In this document: in pieces, positions 1 to 8,236 of the stretch
Numbering within the stretch: position 1 is the stretch's first letter
How the letters are laid out: the number at the start of each line of letters is the position of its first letter
Assembly (NCBI GenBank): GCA_963807235.1
Contig: CAWEBF010000016.1
Location: 62,001-126,000, forward strand
Reading direction: 5' to 3'
DNA: 64,000 bases
DNA from: CAWEBF01 sp963807235
GTDB taxonomy: Bacteria > Acidobacteriota > Vicinamibacteria > Vicinamibacterales > UBA2999
The notes under the pieces: model-generated
What the model was told of the DNA's origin: nothing
Database searches by the model: none
Seen by the model: the letters and a program-made list of their open reading frames with translations, nothing else
Made by a program: the position numbers and the translations under genes

Positions 1-2047
1 ACTCCCATGCGTCGGGAGACGCGAGGTCGCCGATGATCGGCGTGACGCCGGGGATGCTGGGCGCGGCCGCCAGCGGCAGGTTGGAACCGCCGTTGGCGTT
101 GTACCAGTCGAAGACCTGCCTGATCGCCACGTCGGAGGTGACCGGGTTCACCGTTCCGGGCGGGTTGATGTCGGGCCCGCGATAGGCGTACTGGCGCGTC
201 TGCGGGTTTCCGGCCGCCGACGAGGCATCCGCGATGCTGTTGGCCACCGCAGTCACGTACTTCGCCACGCTGCCGGTCACCGACCATCGATCGTCACCGG
301 TTGGATCGAACACGACGCCCAGGCGCGGGCTCCACGAGTCCTCGGTGATCACGGTGTTCCCGGCCTGATCCTTCCCGTTGTTCTTGTCGTAGCGCAGGCC
401 GAGATTTGCGGTCAGCCGGCCCGTCACGCGCCAGGCATCGTTATAGAACAACGAGTGGGTGCGGAAGTTCGAGCCGGAGCTGTCGATCAGGATCGGGTTC
501 CACTGGAGGAGCGTCGTGCCGTTGCCGAGGAACTGCGGGAAGATGTTGGTCCCCTGGATGATGGTGCTGGTGCCGAGGATGCGGTAGTCGCTGCCCGACT
601 GGTGGTTGTTGGCCTGGCGCACGTCGTTGAAGTTGTCGTAGCCGAACGTCATGGTGTGTGAGCCAGTGCCCTCGGTGGACAGGAAATACGTGCCCTTGCC
701 GAAGATGTCCTGGTTGTCGCGCTGCTCGTACGGCGTGCAGACGCCGCAGAACGTGTCGCTCCAGTAGCGGGTGTTGCCGCGGCTGCGGTCGAGCAGCAGC
801 GTCCCCTTCTCGATGTCGGTGAAGCGCGCGCCGGTGCCGATGAAGCTCAGATGCCGCTGCGAAAAGCGGCCCTCGACGAAGAGCTTCGAGGTGGCAACCC
901 CGGTGTAGTTGAACGTGAAGAGATCCTCCGGAAGTTCCCGCGTGCCCAGGCTGGCCAGGTCCATGGACGTGTTCTGATTGAACGTATAGCCCTCTTCGGT
1001 GCGGAAGCTCTTCGTGTATGCGGCCGCGAAACGGTTATTGGAATCGAGCGAGTAGGTGCCCTTGTACTCGAAACGCTTGTTGTCCTGGATGAAGGTGTAG
1101 GGAATGCTGGTGATGGCCGTATTGCGGCCGCTCTCCTGTTTCTGCAGGCGCCCTGCCACGAAGAACCACAGGCGATCCTTCATCACCGGGCCGCCAAACG
1201 TGTACTCGTAGGTCGGTACCAGCTTGTCGACACGAAGATCGACTCCTCCCTGACCGCCGACGGCCGTCTCCTCGAACGGCGTCAACGTGCGCCAGTTGTC
1301 GTTGTTGAGGGTGTCGCGAAACGATCCGCTGAAGGTGTTGCCACCCGACTTGGTGATGACGTTGACGACGCCGCCGGTGAAACGCCCGAACTCGGCCGAG
1401 ATGCCCGCCGTGGCCACCGTGGTTTCCTGCACCGCGTCTTCGATGTAGAGGTCGGGTGCCGTGCCGCGGATGTTCTCGTTGAGCGTGACGCCATTGACGA
1501 GGAACAGGTTCTCGAACGAGAGGGAGCCGTTGATCGAGAAGTTGCCCGCAGGTCCGCTCGGGCGCACGCCTGGAGCCATCAGCAGCGTCGCGTTGAGATC
1601 CCGCCCGGTGGGCAGCAGGTTCATGAACGCTTGCGTGAAGTTGGTGCCCACCTGTGCCGTGTCGGTCAGCACGTCGACACGAGGCGCCACGACGTTGACC
1701 GTCTCGGTCAGTTCGGACGGACCCATCTTCACCGAGATTGGGACCGACTGCGCCGGAGCGAGCGTGACCGTGCGCGTCTGCGAGCCGAAGCCGCTGAGTT
1801 CGAACGTGATCGTGTAGACGCCGGATGGGAGTAGCGGGAGGATGTAGTCGCCGTTGGCCGAGGTGACCGTCTCGCGCGTTCCCTGCAGCGTAGGCGCGCT
1901 TGCTGTGACCGTGACACCCGGCACGCCGAGATCCTGCGGGTCGGTGACCTGGCCCGAGATGGTACCGGTGGTACTCTGTGCCAGCGCCGGCGTTGCCGCG
2001 AACAGTGCGAGCGCCAACGTGACTGAGGTGAGTCGAATCAGAAACAT
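1..2047 (-). CDS. TonB-dependent receptor, Oar-like, C-terminus cut by window edge
   Basis: Outer-membrane TonB-dependent receptor, 682 codons visible. It begins with a signal peptide ending ATPALAQ (residues 1-23), then a carboxypeptidase-regulatory-like beta-sandwich (GTISGQVTDPQ through LSGFGSQTRTV, about 27-95), then a plug domain with GRDLNATLLMAPGV, a short glycine-rich NGSLSFENLFLVNGV stretch and EFGRFTGGVVNVITKSGGN, followed by beta-barrel strands. The reading frame stays open to position 1, so the gene continues beyond the window. The start is the ATG at 2045-2047; the next gene is divergent. In Acidobacteriota such receptors are numerous and usually take up oligomeric or bulky substrates; the ligand cannot be told here. 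Confidence 0.9.
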   Translation of the reverse strand, partial: MFLIRLTSVTLALALFAATPALAQSTTGTISGQVTDPQDLGVPGVTVTASAPTLQGTRETVTSANGDYILPLLPSGVYTITFELSGFGSQTRTVTLAPAQSVPISVKMGPSELTETVNVVAPRVDVLTDTAQVGTNFTQAFMNLLPTGRDLNATLLMAPGVRPSGPAGNFSINGSLSFENLFLVNGVTLNENIRGTAPDLYIEDAVQETTVATAGISAEFGRFTGGVVNVITKSGGNTFSGSFRDTLNNDNWRTLTPFEETAVGGQGGVDLRVDKLVPTYEYTFGGPVMKDRLWFFVAGRLQKQESGRNTAITSIPYTFIQDNKRFEYKGTYSLDSNNRFAAAYTKSFRTEEGYTFNQNTSMDLASLGTRELPEDLFTFNYTGVATSKLFVEGRFSQRHLSFIGTGARFTDIEKGTLLLDRSRGNTRYWSDTFCGVCTPYEQRDNQDIFGKGTYFLSTEGTGSHTMTFGYDNFNDVRQANNHQSGSDYRILGTSTIIQGTNIFPQFLGNGTTLLQWNPILIDSSGSNFRTHSLFYNDAWRVTGRLTANLGLRYDKNNGKDQAGNTVITEDSWSPRLGVVFDPTGDDRWSVTGSVAKYVTAVANSIADASSAAGNPQTRQYAYRGPDINPPGTVNPVTSDVAIRQVFDWYNANGGSNLPLAAAPSIPGVTPIIGDLASPDAWE

Positions 2048-2197
2048 CTCAGGTCTCCGCGTGGATCGTGTACACCACGCAACATGCCCGAACGGGCGGT
2101 TGGTTCGTAGTGTTCTCGACGATACAAGAACGCAACGTGTACAACGTGCGGATCGAGCCACTCGTCCCGGGCTAGATCGACGTGGAGCGGGGTTAGA
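2048..2197. promoter_or_regulatory. Divergent intergenic region with two CGTGTACA copies
   Basis: The gap between the divergent TonB receptor and MFS genes must hold both promoters. I see two direct copies of the octamer CGTGTACA (2067-2074 and 2136-2143) and a short GTTCGTAGTG word at 2104-2113 that also occurs at the end of the heptamer array near 5070. An operator role for the octamers is only a guess; no clear -35/-10 pair stands out. Confidence 0.3.
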
Positions 2198-3520
2198 ATG
2201 CAGCGCGTGACGCCGTCTGCTGTGAACGTTTCCGTCTCGCACGGCGCGACCGCAGCGGCCGTTCCCAACCGATGGATCATTCCCGTGGGCGCCGTGATGG
2301 TCCACGTGTGCATCGGCTCGGTGTACGCCTGGAGCACATTCAATCGCCCCATCCAGGCGCTGCTCGCGGACGAACCCTGGTGGTTCAGCCCTCCGTACAC
2401 CACGTTCACCACAGCGCTCGCGTTGCTCGGATTGAGTGCCGCGTTCGGCGGACCGTGGGTCGAGCGCCGCGGGCCACGAGCGGCGGCCACCGCGGCGGCG
2501 CTGTTTTTCGGCAGCGGCCTCGTGCTTGGCGGCGTCGGCCTGGCGCTGCGTCAGTCGCTCCTCGTTTTTCTTGGGATGGGCGTTGTCAGCGGCATCGGCT
2601 GCGGGCTCGGCTACATCTCGCCGGTCAGCACGCTGGTGAAGTGGTTTCCCGACCGGCGAGGCATGGCCACCGGCATGGCCATCATGGGATTTGGCGGCGG
2701 CGCGTTCATCGCCGGCTACCTGAACGTGTTCCTGATGGACTGGGTCGGTGTCTCGTCTACCGTGATGGCGCTCGGCGTCGTCTACCTTGCGGTGATGCTG
2801 GCAGGTTCCCGTCTGATGCGGTCGCCCCCGCCCGGATGGCGCCCCGAAGGGTGGACGCCTCCCGTCAAGACGTCAGCGATGATTGCCGATCGCAGCGTGA
2901 CCCGCGACGACGCGATCAGAACGCCACAGTTCTATCTCCTGTGGGGCATCTTGTGCATCAACGTCACGGCGGGCATCGGCATCCTGGCGCAGGCGTCGCC
3001 GATGATGCAGGACATGTTCGGCCGGACGCCGCTCGAGGCGGCGGCCGTGGTGTCGCTCATCAGCCTGTTCAACGCCGGCGGGCGGTTCATGTGGGCGTCG
3101 GGCTCCGATTACATCGGCCGCCGGAACACGTACCTCATCTTCTTCCTGTTGCAGGTCGGGCTGTTTCTCCTGATCCCCCGGCTGGCGGCCGACGGCCGGT
3201 GGTGGCTGTTCCAAGTCAGCCTGTTCGTCGTGTTCACCATGTACGGGGGTGGGTTTGCGACGATACCGGCGTTTCTGGCCGACATCTTCGGTCCGCAGAA
3301 CGTCGGGGCGATTCACGGCGCGCTGCTGACGGCATGGAGCGTGGCGGCGATCGCCGGCCCGGTCATCATCACGGAGCTGTCGAATCGCGCCAAGGCCGCC
3401 CTGCCGCCTGGCGCCGACCGGGTCAATATCTACGACGTACCTCTGCAGGTGCTGGCCGGACTATTGGCAGTGGGTTTCGTATTGACTTTGCTGGTCCGTC
3501 CCCTCCGGCAGTCCGCGTGA
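2198..3520 (+). CDS. MFS transporter, oxalate/formate antiporter (OFA) type
   Basis: 440-residue 12-helix major facilitator. The first helix region, VMVHVCIGSVYAWSTFNRPI, is typical of the OFA family (oxalate:formate antiporter and relatives). The loop DRRGMATGMAIMGFGGGA and the second-half GRRNTYLIFF/FATIPAFLADIFG motifs also fit. Known family members exchange or import small carboxylates. It precedes fae by 98 bp on the same strand, at the head of a formaldehyde-to-formate cluster, so export of formate or exchange with oxalate is an attractive but unproven role. The start ATG at 2198 gives a hydrophilic N-tail of about 30 residues before helix 1. Confidence 0.85.
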   Translation: MQRVTPSAVNVSVSHGATAAAVPNRWIIPVGAVMVHVCIGSVYAWSTFNRPIQALLADEPWWFSPPYTTFTTALALLGLSAAFGGPWVERRGPRAAATAAALFFGSGLVLGGVGLALRQSLLVFLGMGVVSGIGCGLGYISPVSTLVKWFPDRRGMATGMAIMGFGGGAFIAGYLNVFLMDWVGVSSTVMALGVVYLAVMLAGSRLMRSPPPGWRPEGWTPPVKTSAMIADRSVTRDDAIRTPQFYLLWGILCINVTAGIGILAQASPMMQDMFGRTPLEAAAVVSLISLFNAGGRFMWASGSDYIGRRNTYLIFFLLQVGLFLLIPRLAADGRWWLFQVSLFVVFTMYGGGFATIPAFLADIFGPQNVGAIHGALLTAWSVAAIAGPVIITELSNRAKAALPPGADRVNIYDVPLQVLAGLLAVGFVLTLLVRPLRQSA

Positions 3521-3618
3521 TAAACTCCCACGGCTCGGGCGGGCCGCTGCATCGCAGAGACCGCACCGCCAGATTCCACCGAACGAAAGCGTCACTTTCC
3601 GAACAGGAGTAGATCCAC

Positions 3619-4122
3619 ATGGCAGCGGACTTCTTTCTTGGCGAGTCGCTCGTAGGCGACGGCAACGAAGTTGCCCACATCGACCTCATCATCGGGTCGA
3701 AGTCGGGCCCGGCGGGCGTCGCGTTCGTGACCTCGCTGAGCAACAACAAGGACGGATTCACGAGCCTCCTCGCGGTGGTCGCGCCGAACCTGCCGGCCAA
3801 GCCCGACACCCTGCTCTTCAACAAGGTCACCATCAAGGGCGCCAAGCAGGCGGTGCAGATGTTCGGACCCGCGCAGGCCGCGGTGGCGCGGGCCGTGGTC
3901 GATTCAGTGGAAAGCGGAGTCATCCCACGCGACAAGGCCGACGACCTGTGCATCCTGGTGGGCGTGTTCATCCACTGGGAGGCCAGCGACGACCAGAAGA
4001 TCTACGACTACAACTACCAGGCGACCAAGGAATCGATCGCCCGCGCGCTGGCCGGCAAGCCCAGCGTGAGCGACGTGATTACGAGCGCCAAGACCGCGAA
4101 GCACCCCTACAGCCCCAAGTAA
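3619..4122 (+). CDS. fae: Formaldehyde-activating enzyme Fae
   Basis: Condenses formaldehyde with tetrahydromethanopterin to methylene-H4MPT, the entry step of the H4MPT pathway, in the cytosol. The 167-residue product has the family length and signature blocks: VGDGNEVAHIDLIIG with His20 (the catalytic His in studied Fae), NNKDGFTSLLAVVAPNLP, FNKVTIKGAKQAVQMFGPAQ and LVGVFIHWEASDD. A strong Shine-Dalgarno (AGGAG at 3605) precedes the ATG. It is not fused to a hexulose-phosphate synthase domain, pointing to dissimilatory or detoxifying use. mtdB follows after a hairpin. Confidence 0.97.
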   Translation: MAADFFLGESLVGDGNEVAHIDLIIGSKSGPAGVAFVTSLSNNKDGFTSLLAVVAPNLPAKPDTLLFNKVTIKGAKQAVQMFGPAQAAVARAVVDSVESGVIPRDKADDLCILVGVFIHWEASDDQKIYDYNYQATKESIARALAGKPSVSDVITSAKTAKHPYSPK

Positions 4123-4139
4123 CGAGGGTCGGTCCTCGC

Positions 4140-4174
4140 AGAACGGCGGGCCCTTCGGCCCGCCGTTCTCTTTT
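4140..4174 (+). terminator. Intrinsic-terminator-like hairpin between fae and mtdB
   Basis: Arms 4140-4152 and 4157-4169 form a 13-bp GC-rich stem with a 4-nt loop, followed by CTTTT at 4170-4174. This is a good Rho-independent terminator shape only 10 bp before the mtdB start codon. It probably attenuates read-through, so fae would be expressed more strongly than the downstream enzymes, as expected for an abundant first enzyme (inference). Confidence 0.75.
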
Positions 4175-4183
4175 GCCCATTCA

Positions 4184-5038
4184 ATGAAGAGACTGCTGAT
4201 CCAGATCGACAGCTCGCCGCACCCGAGCGTCTTCGACCGCGTGGTCGCCTTCGACGGTGGCGCGGACGAGGTGATGAGCTACGGCGGCGTCGCCGAGGGC
4301 GACGTCCGCGACCTCGTGCACGGCGCGATCTTCACGCGCGGCCCCAAGGATCTTCACAACACGGCGATTTTCATCGGTGGCACCGACATGGCCGCCGGCG
4401 AACGCCTGCTGAAGGCGGTGAAGAAGACCTTCTTCGGTCCCCTTCGCGTGTCGGTGATGCTCGACTCGAACGGATCGAACACGACGGCGGTGGCCGCGGT
4501 GGCCCGCATGGCCATCGTGGTTGGCGACCTCAAAGACAAGCGCGCCGTGGTGACGGCCGGCACCGGTCCGGTTGGCATGCGTGCGGCGGGCCTGCTGGCA
4601 AAGGCCGGCGCGCGGGTGACGCTGACGTCGCGCCGTGACGCGGAGCCGGCGTTTCTGGAAGGGCTCGGCACCCGTTTTGGCGGCGCCGTGCAGGCCGTGG
4701 TGCTTAAGGATGCCGCGCAGGCGGCGCCGGCGCTCGAGGGGGCCGAGGTCCTGATCAGCGCCGGGCCTGCCGGCGTGTGCCTGATACCCAAGGCGGCCTG
4801 GGCTGGACGGCAGGGCTTGCGCGCCGTGGCCGATCTGAACGCCGTGCCGCCGCTCGGAATCGAAGGCGTAGAGGTCCAGGACTCGGGGGTCGAGCGCGAG
4901 GGGGCCACCGTCTACGGCGCGCTGGGCGTCGGCAGCCTGAAGATGAAGATCCACAAGGCCTGCATCGCGAAGCTCTTCGAGCGCAACGATCTCGTTCTCG
5001 ACGCCGAGACGATTGCGGACGTGGCACGGAATCTGTAA
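4184..5038 (+). CDS. mtdB: NAD(P)-dependent methylene-H4MPT dehydrogenase MtdB
   Basis: Oxidises methylene-H4MPT to methenyl-H4MPT with NAD(P)+. The 284 residues match the family length (about 285-300). Recognisable blocks are the N-terminal HPSVFDRVVAFDGGADEV, FIGGTDMAAGERLLKAVKK, FFGPLRVSVMLDSNGSNTT, then a Rossmann nucleotide-binding loop VVTAGTGPVGMRAAGLLAKAG with a TSRRDAE segment that may favour NADP, and a C-terminal GVGSLKMKIHKACI. The start ATG lies right after the fae hairpin. Most like MtdB rather than the archaeal F420 enzyme. Confidence 0.95.
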   Translation: MKRLLIQIDSSPHPSVFDRVVAFDGGADEVMSYGGVAEGDVRDLVHGAIFTRGPKDLHNTAIFIGGTDMAAGERLLKAVKKTFFGPLRVSVMLDSNGSNTTAVAAVARMAIVVGDLKDKRAVVTAGTGPVGMRAAGLLAKAGARVTLTSRRDAEPAFLEGLGTRFGGAVQAVVLKDAAQAAPALEGAEVLISAGPAGVCLIPKAAWAGRQGLRAVADLNAVPPLGIEGVEVQDSGVEREGATVYGALGVGSLKMKIHKACIAKLFERNDLVLDAETIADVARNL

Positions 5039-5046
5039 TCGTGCCG

Positions 5047-5074
5047 GTTCGTTGTTCGTAGTTCGTGGTTCGTA
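5047..5074 (+). repeat. Tandem heptamer array, consensus GTTCGTD, 4 units
   Basis: Four back-to-back 7-nt units between mtdB and the ATP-grasp gene. It is one member of the family of degenerate heptamer arrays scattered through this window, each with its own word. No inverted partner was found nearby. Confidence 0.8.
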
Positions 5075-5081
5075 GTGTCCG

Positions 5082-6202
5082 ATGCCACGAGTGCTGATTG
5101 TCGGGGTTTCGACTCGCGCGGCGGCGGAGTCGGCCGTGCGAGCCGGGTACGACGTTGTGGCGTTCGACGCCTACGGCGATCTCGATCAGCCGTCGGAGTG
5201 GCACACGTTGCCGGCCGGAGTGTCTTGGCGAACGGGGCGCGCGGCACGCCTGGCGCGCGGCATCGAAGCCGATGCCGTCGTGTACCTGTCCAACTTCGAG
5301 AACGATCCGCGCGCGGTGGCGTCACTGGCCATGGGTCGCTGCCTGTGGGGGAACGTCCCCGAGGCCCTTCGTCGCGCGCGTGACCCGCTCGCCGTGCGCG
5401 ACGCCTTTCGCGCGGCGGGTATTCATGCGCCGGACGCGATGGCAGGCGGCGCGGCACCGAAAGATGGCGACTGGCTGCTCAAGCCGCTGGGCTCGGGCGG
5501 CGGGGCCCGTGTCCGGCGATGGCGCGGACATCACCTGCCGCGAGGCCACTACGCTCAAGCGTTCATCGAGGGGCACGCCGGATCGGTGGTGTTCGTTGCC
5601 GCCGGGGGCCGCAGCGTCGTGCTGGGCACGACCCGCCAACTCGTCGGCGACGCGCGCGTTCGGCGCGAGCGGGTTCCGCTACTGCGGCAGCCTGCTGTGC
5701 GAGCCCGCGAACGCCTCGATGCGCGAGCAGGCGAACGCGATTGCTCGGCGTGGCCGCCACCGCATTCGGCCTCGTGGGTGTGGGTGGCGTGGACTTCATC
5801 GACGACGGCCGCGTGATGCATCCTATCGAGGTGAACCCGCGGTGGACGGCGTCGATGGAGCTCGTGGAGCGCGCGCGCGGGCTGTCGGTGTTTCGTGCCC
5901 ACGCCGACGCGTGTGCGCGCGGTGCGTTGCCGGCCACCGGCGACGGGGATACCGTGGGATCCGTGCACGGCAAGGCCATCGTCTTCGCGCGTCACGGCGT
6001 GAGCGTCGGCGACACCCGGGAGTGGCTGACCGACCCCACCGTCCGGGACATTCCGCGCCCCGGCACGCGTTTCACTGCTCGACAACCGGTGTGCACCGTG
6101 CTGGCCCACGGCGCGGACGCAGTCGCCTGCTATCAGGCGCTCGTGCGTCGCGCGGATGCCGTCTACGCGCGGTTGGCCGAGTGGGCCAGGGCCGCCGCGT
6201 GA
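5082..6202 (+). CDS. ATP-grasp protein, OrfY-like (H4MPT gene clusters), frame broken twice
   Basis: N-terminus PRVLIVGVSTRAAAESAVRAG, the ATP-binding WLLKPLGSGGGARV and the C-terminal VGVGGVDFIDDGRVMHPIEVNPRWTASME identify an ATP-grasp carboligase-like protein of the COG2232/OrfY type, a conserved companion of bacterial H4MPT genes. In methylotrophs OrfY is thought to act in cofactor biosynthesis; its reaction is not established. The protein is readable only by shifting +1 near 5655 (after LVGD, resuming RAFGASGFRYCGS) and +1 near 5745 (after EQANAI, resuming LGVAATAFGLVG). Because coding sense resumes cleanly each time, these look like base-insertion errors rather than decay. The stop overlaps the next start (GTGA). 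Corrected length is about 373 residues. Confidence 0.8.
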
Positions 6203-6984
6203 AGGCAGCGCAGCAGGCCGCGGACTTGTTGTGGGCCCATTGGAGCGGCGGCACCCGGCTCGATCACATCCCGGACGACATGCGTCCGGCCACGAGAGCA
6301 GAGGGCTACGCCATCCAGGCGCGAGTCGAGACGCGGAGCGCGGCGCCGCTCTACGGCTGGAAGATTGCGGCGACGAGCAAGGCCGGCCAGGCGCACATCG
6401 CCGTGGACGGCCCCATGGCCGGCCGGCTGCTTCGCGAGCGCGTGTTCGAGGACGGTGCCACGCTGCCCTTTGGCGCCAATCACATGCGCGTGGCCGAAGC
6501 CGAGTTCGCGTTCCGAATGGAGCAGGACCTGCCTCCGCGTGACGCGGCGTACTCCGTCGTGGAGGTGCTGGGCGCGGTCGGCAGCCTGCATCCAGCGATC
6601 GAGGTGCCCGACTCGCGGTTCAACGACTACACGGCTGTCGGTGCCCCGCAGTTGATTGCGGACAACGCGTGCGCGCACTACTTCGTGCTTGGTGCGCCCG
6701 CGCCGGTCGAGTGGCGAGGGATCGATCTGGCGGCGCACCCGGTATCGGGGGCCGTCGCCGGCGGCATCCGCCGCGAGGGCATCGGCGCGAATGTGCTCGG
6801 CGATCCGCGCGTGGCGCTGACCTGGCTGGCGAACGAGCTATCGGGCCTGGGGCTCACGTTGATGGCGGGGCAGGTCGTGACGACAGGCACGTGTCTGGTG
6901 CCGCTCGAGATTCGCCCGGGCGACCGCGTGGCGATGGACTTCGGCCCCCTCGGCCGCGTCGAGGCGCGGCTCGGTGATCGCTGA
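6199..6984 (+). CDS. 2-keto-4-pentenoate hydratase-like protein (FAH fold)
   Basis: 261 residues from GTG 6199, which overlaps the stop of the ATP-grasp gene. YGWKIAATSKAGQAHI, AEAEFAFRMEQDLP, HPAIEVPDSRF, IADNACAHYFVLG and the C-terminal MAGQVVTTGTCLVPLEIRPGD correspond to the MhpD/2-keto-4-pentenoate hydratase family of the fumarylacetoacetate-hydrolase fold; the acidic residues in AEAEFAF and HPAIEV are the expected divalent-metal ligands. Such enzymes normally hydrate 2-hydroxydienoates from aromatic ring cleavage. Here it is translationally coupled on both sides to H4MPT genes (11-bp overlap with fhcB), which argues for a role tied to this pathway or its cofactors. The actual substrate is unknown. 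Confidence 0.8.
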   Translation: MKAAQQAADLLWAHWSGGTRLDHIPDDMRPATRAEGYAIQARVETRSAAPLYGWKIAATSKAGQAHIAVDGPMAGRLLRERVFEDGATLPFGANHMRVAEAEFAFRMEQDLPPRDAAYSVVEVLGAVGSLHPAIEVPDSRFNDYTAVGAPQLIADNACAHYFVLGAPAPVEWRGIDLAAHPVSGAVAGGIRREGIGANVLGDPRVALTWLANELSGLGLTLMAGQVVTTGTCLVPLEIRPGDRVAMDFGPLGRVEARLGDR

Positions 6985-8236
6985 TCGCGTCGAGTCGCAC
7001 GTCACCTGCCTCGGCTGCGGGTGTGCCTGCGACGACATCGATCTGACGATTGCTCGTGGACGCATCGTCGGCGTGGGCCGGGCGTGCACCCTCGGCGAAG
7101 TCTGGTTCGGCGACGGCTCCGCGCCTGCCCGCGTGTTGATCGACGGCCGTCCCGCGGAGCTCGAAGCGGCTCTGGCCCAGGCTGCGCGGCTGTTGCAGAA
7201 CGCGCGGCGCCCGCTGGTCTATCTGGCCCCCGGCCTCTCGCTCGAGGCGCAGCGCCTCGCCATCGGGCTGGCCGACGTGCGCCGGGCATCGCTCGACAGC
7301 ATCTCGTCCGCCACGGTGTTCCACTCCGTGCTCGCCGCTCAGGAGATCGGCCGCGCCACCGCCACGCTGGGTGAAGTGCGGAACCGTGCGGACACCGTCG
7401 TGATCTGGGACGTGGACGCCACGCGATATCCACGTCTCGCCGAACGCTACGCCGTCGAGCCCGCCGGCCTCGACGTCCCGGACGGGCGCCGCGGCAGGCG
7501 CGTCGTCTCGGTGACCGTTCGCGCCCACGCCTGGCCCGATGCGGATCACCATGTGCCGATCACGCGGGCCGACGAGGTGCCGACACTCGAAGTGCTGGCG
7601 GCGCTTCTGACCGGCACCACGCCCTGCACCGGCCAGGGACAGGTCTGGTCCGTCGCAAGCGCACTCGCGGACCTGCTGCTGCAGGGGCGATACGTGGCCG
7701 TGCTTGCGGACGCGGAGCCCATGGACTCGCGCGCGGGGGATGACCCCATGGGACGCGCCGCCGCGCTGTGCCGGCTGTCCCACGCGCTCAACGACCGCAC
7801 GCGCGGCGCGGTGATTGCGCTGCGCGGCGGGGGCAACAGGACGGGCACTGAGGCGGCAATGACGTCGCAGACCGGCTATCCCATGGCCGTGGACTTCGCG
7901 GGCGGAGCGCCTCGCTACCGGCCACACGACGGCGCCGCGTCGGCCTGGCTGAGCCGCGGCGAGGTCGACGCGGTGCTGGTCCTCGGCGATGCCGCGACCA
8001 TCGGCCCCGACCTTCTAGCGTCCATGGGTGCCGTGCCCTGCGCCGTCGTCGGCCCGGGCGCGAGCGACGGCCCACTCGCCACGTGCCGCGTGGTGATCGA
8101 CAGCGCGCGCGCGGGCGTGCACGAGGCGGGCACCGCACTCCGCCTCGACGACGTGCCGCTTCCGCTCAGGGGCGTTCTGGACGGGCCCCCGGGAGCAGCG
8201 AACCTGCTGGCACGGCTGGTGACACTCATCACATGA
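6974..8236 (+). CDS. fhcB: Formyltransferase/hydrolase complex subunit FhcB
   Basis: Homologue of formylmethanofuran dehydrogenase subunit B; in bacteria FhcB is a structural, non-redox subunit of the complex that hydrolyses the formyl cofactor to formate. The N-terminal CLGCGCACDDIDL (residues 12-24) keeps a CxxCxxxC arrangement like the archaeal FeS site. The region corresponding to the archaeal active-site Cys/Sec (CHG...) reads SATVFHSVLAAQEIGRATAT here, so the Mo/W ligand is absent, as expected for the hydrolytic bacterial version. GEVRNRADTVVIWDVDATRY is conserved. 420 residues. Starts with GTG 6974 inside the hydratase gene and ends overlapping fhcA (ATGA). Confidence 0.93.
   Translation: MIADRVESHVTCLGCGCACDDIDLTIARGRIVGVGRACTLGEVWFGDGSAPARVLIDGRPAELEAALAQAARLLQNARRPLVYLAPGLSLEAQRLAIGLADVRRASLDSISSATVFHSVLAAQEIGRATATLGEVRNRADTVVIWDVDATRYPRLAERYAVEPAGLDVPDGRRGRRVVSVTVRAHAWPDADHHVPITRADEVPTLEVLAALLTGTTPCTGQGQVWSVASALADLLLQGRYVAVLADAEPMDSRAGDDPMGRAAALCRLSHALNDRTRGAVIALRGGGNRTGTEAAMTSQTGYPMAVDFAGGAPRYRPHDGAASAWLSRGEVDAVLVLGDAATIGPDLLASMGAVPCAVVGPGASDGPLATCRVVIDSARAGVHEAGTALRLDDVPLPLRGVLDGPPGAANLLARLVTLIT

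Noticed and set aside
2272..3612. 446-codon Arg-rich open frame over the MFS gene
   Set aside because: Composition (Arg/His/Gly) is that of a shifted frame in GC-rich DNA; the overlapping frame has perfect MFS helices.
5098..6984. A single 628-codon plus-strand protein joining ATP-grasp and hydratase
   Set aside because: The two genes are only accidentally in one frame; the hydratase starts at GTG 6199 and most ATP-grasp motifs lie in the other two frames.
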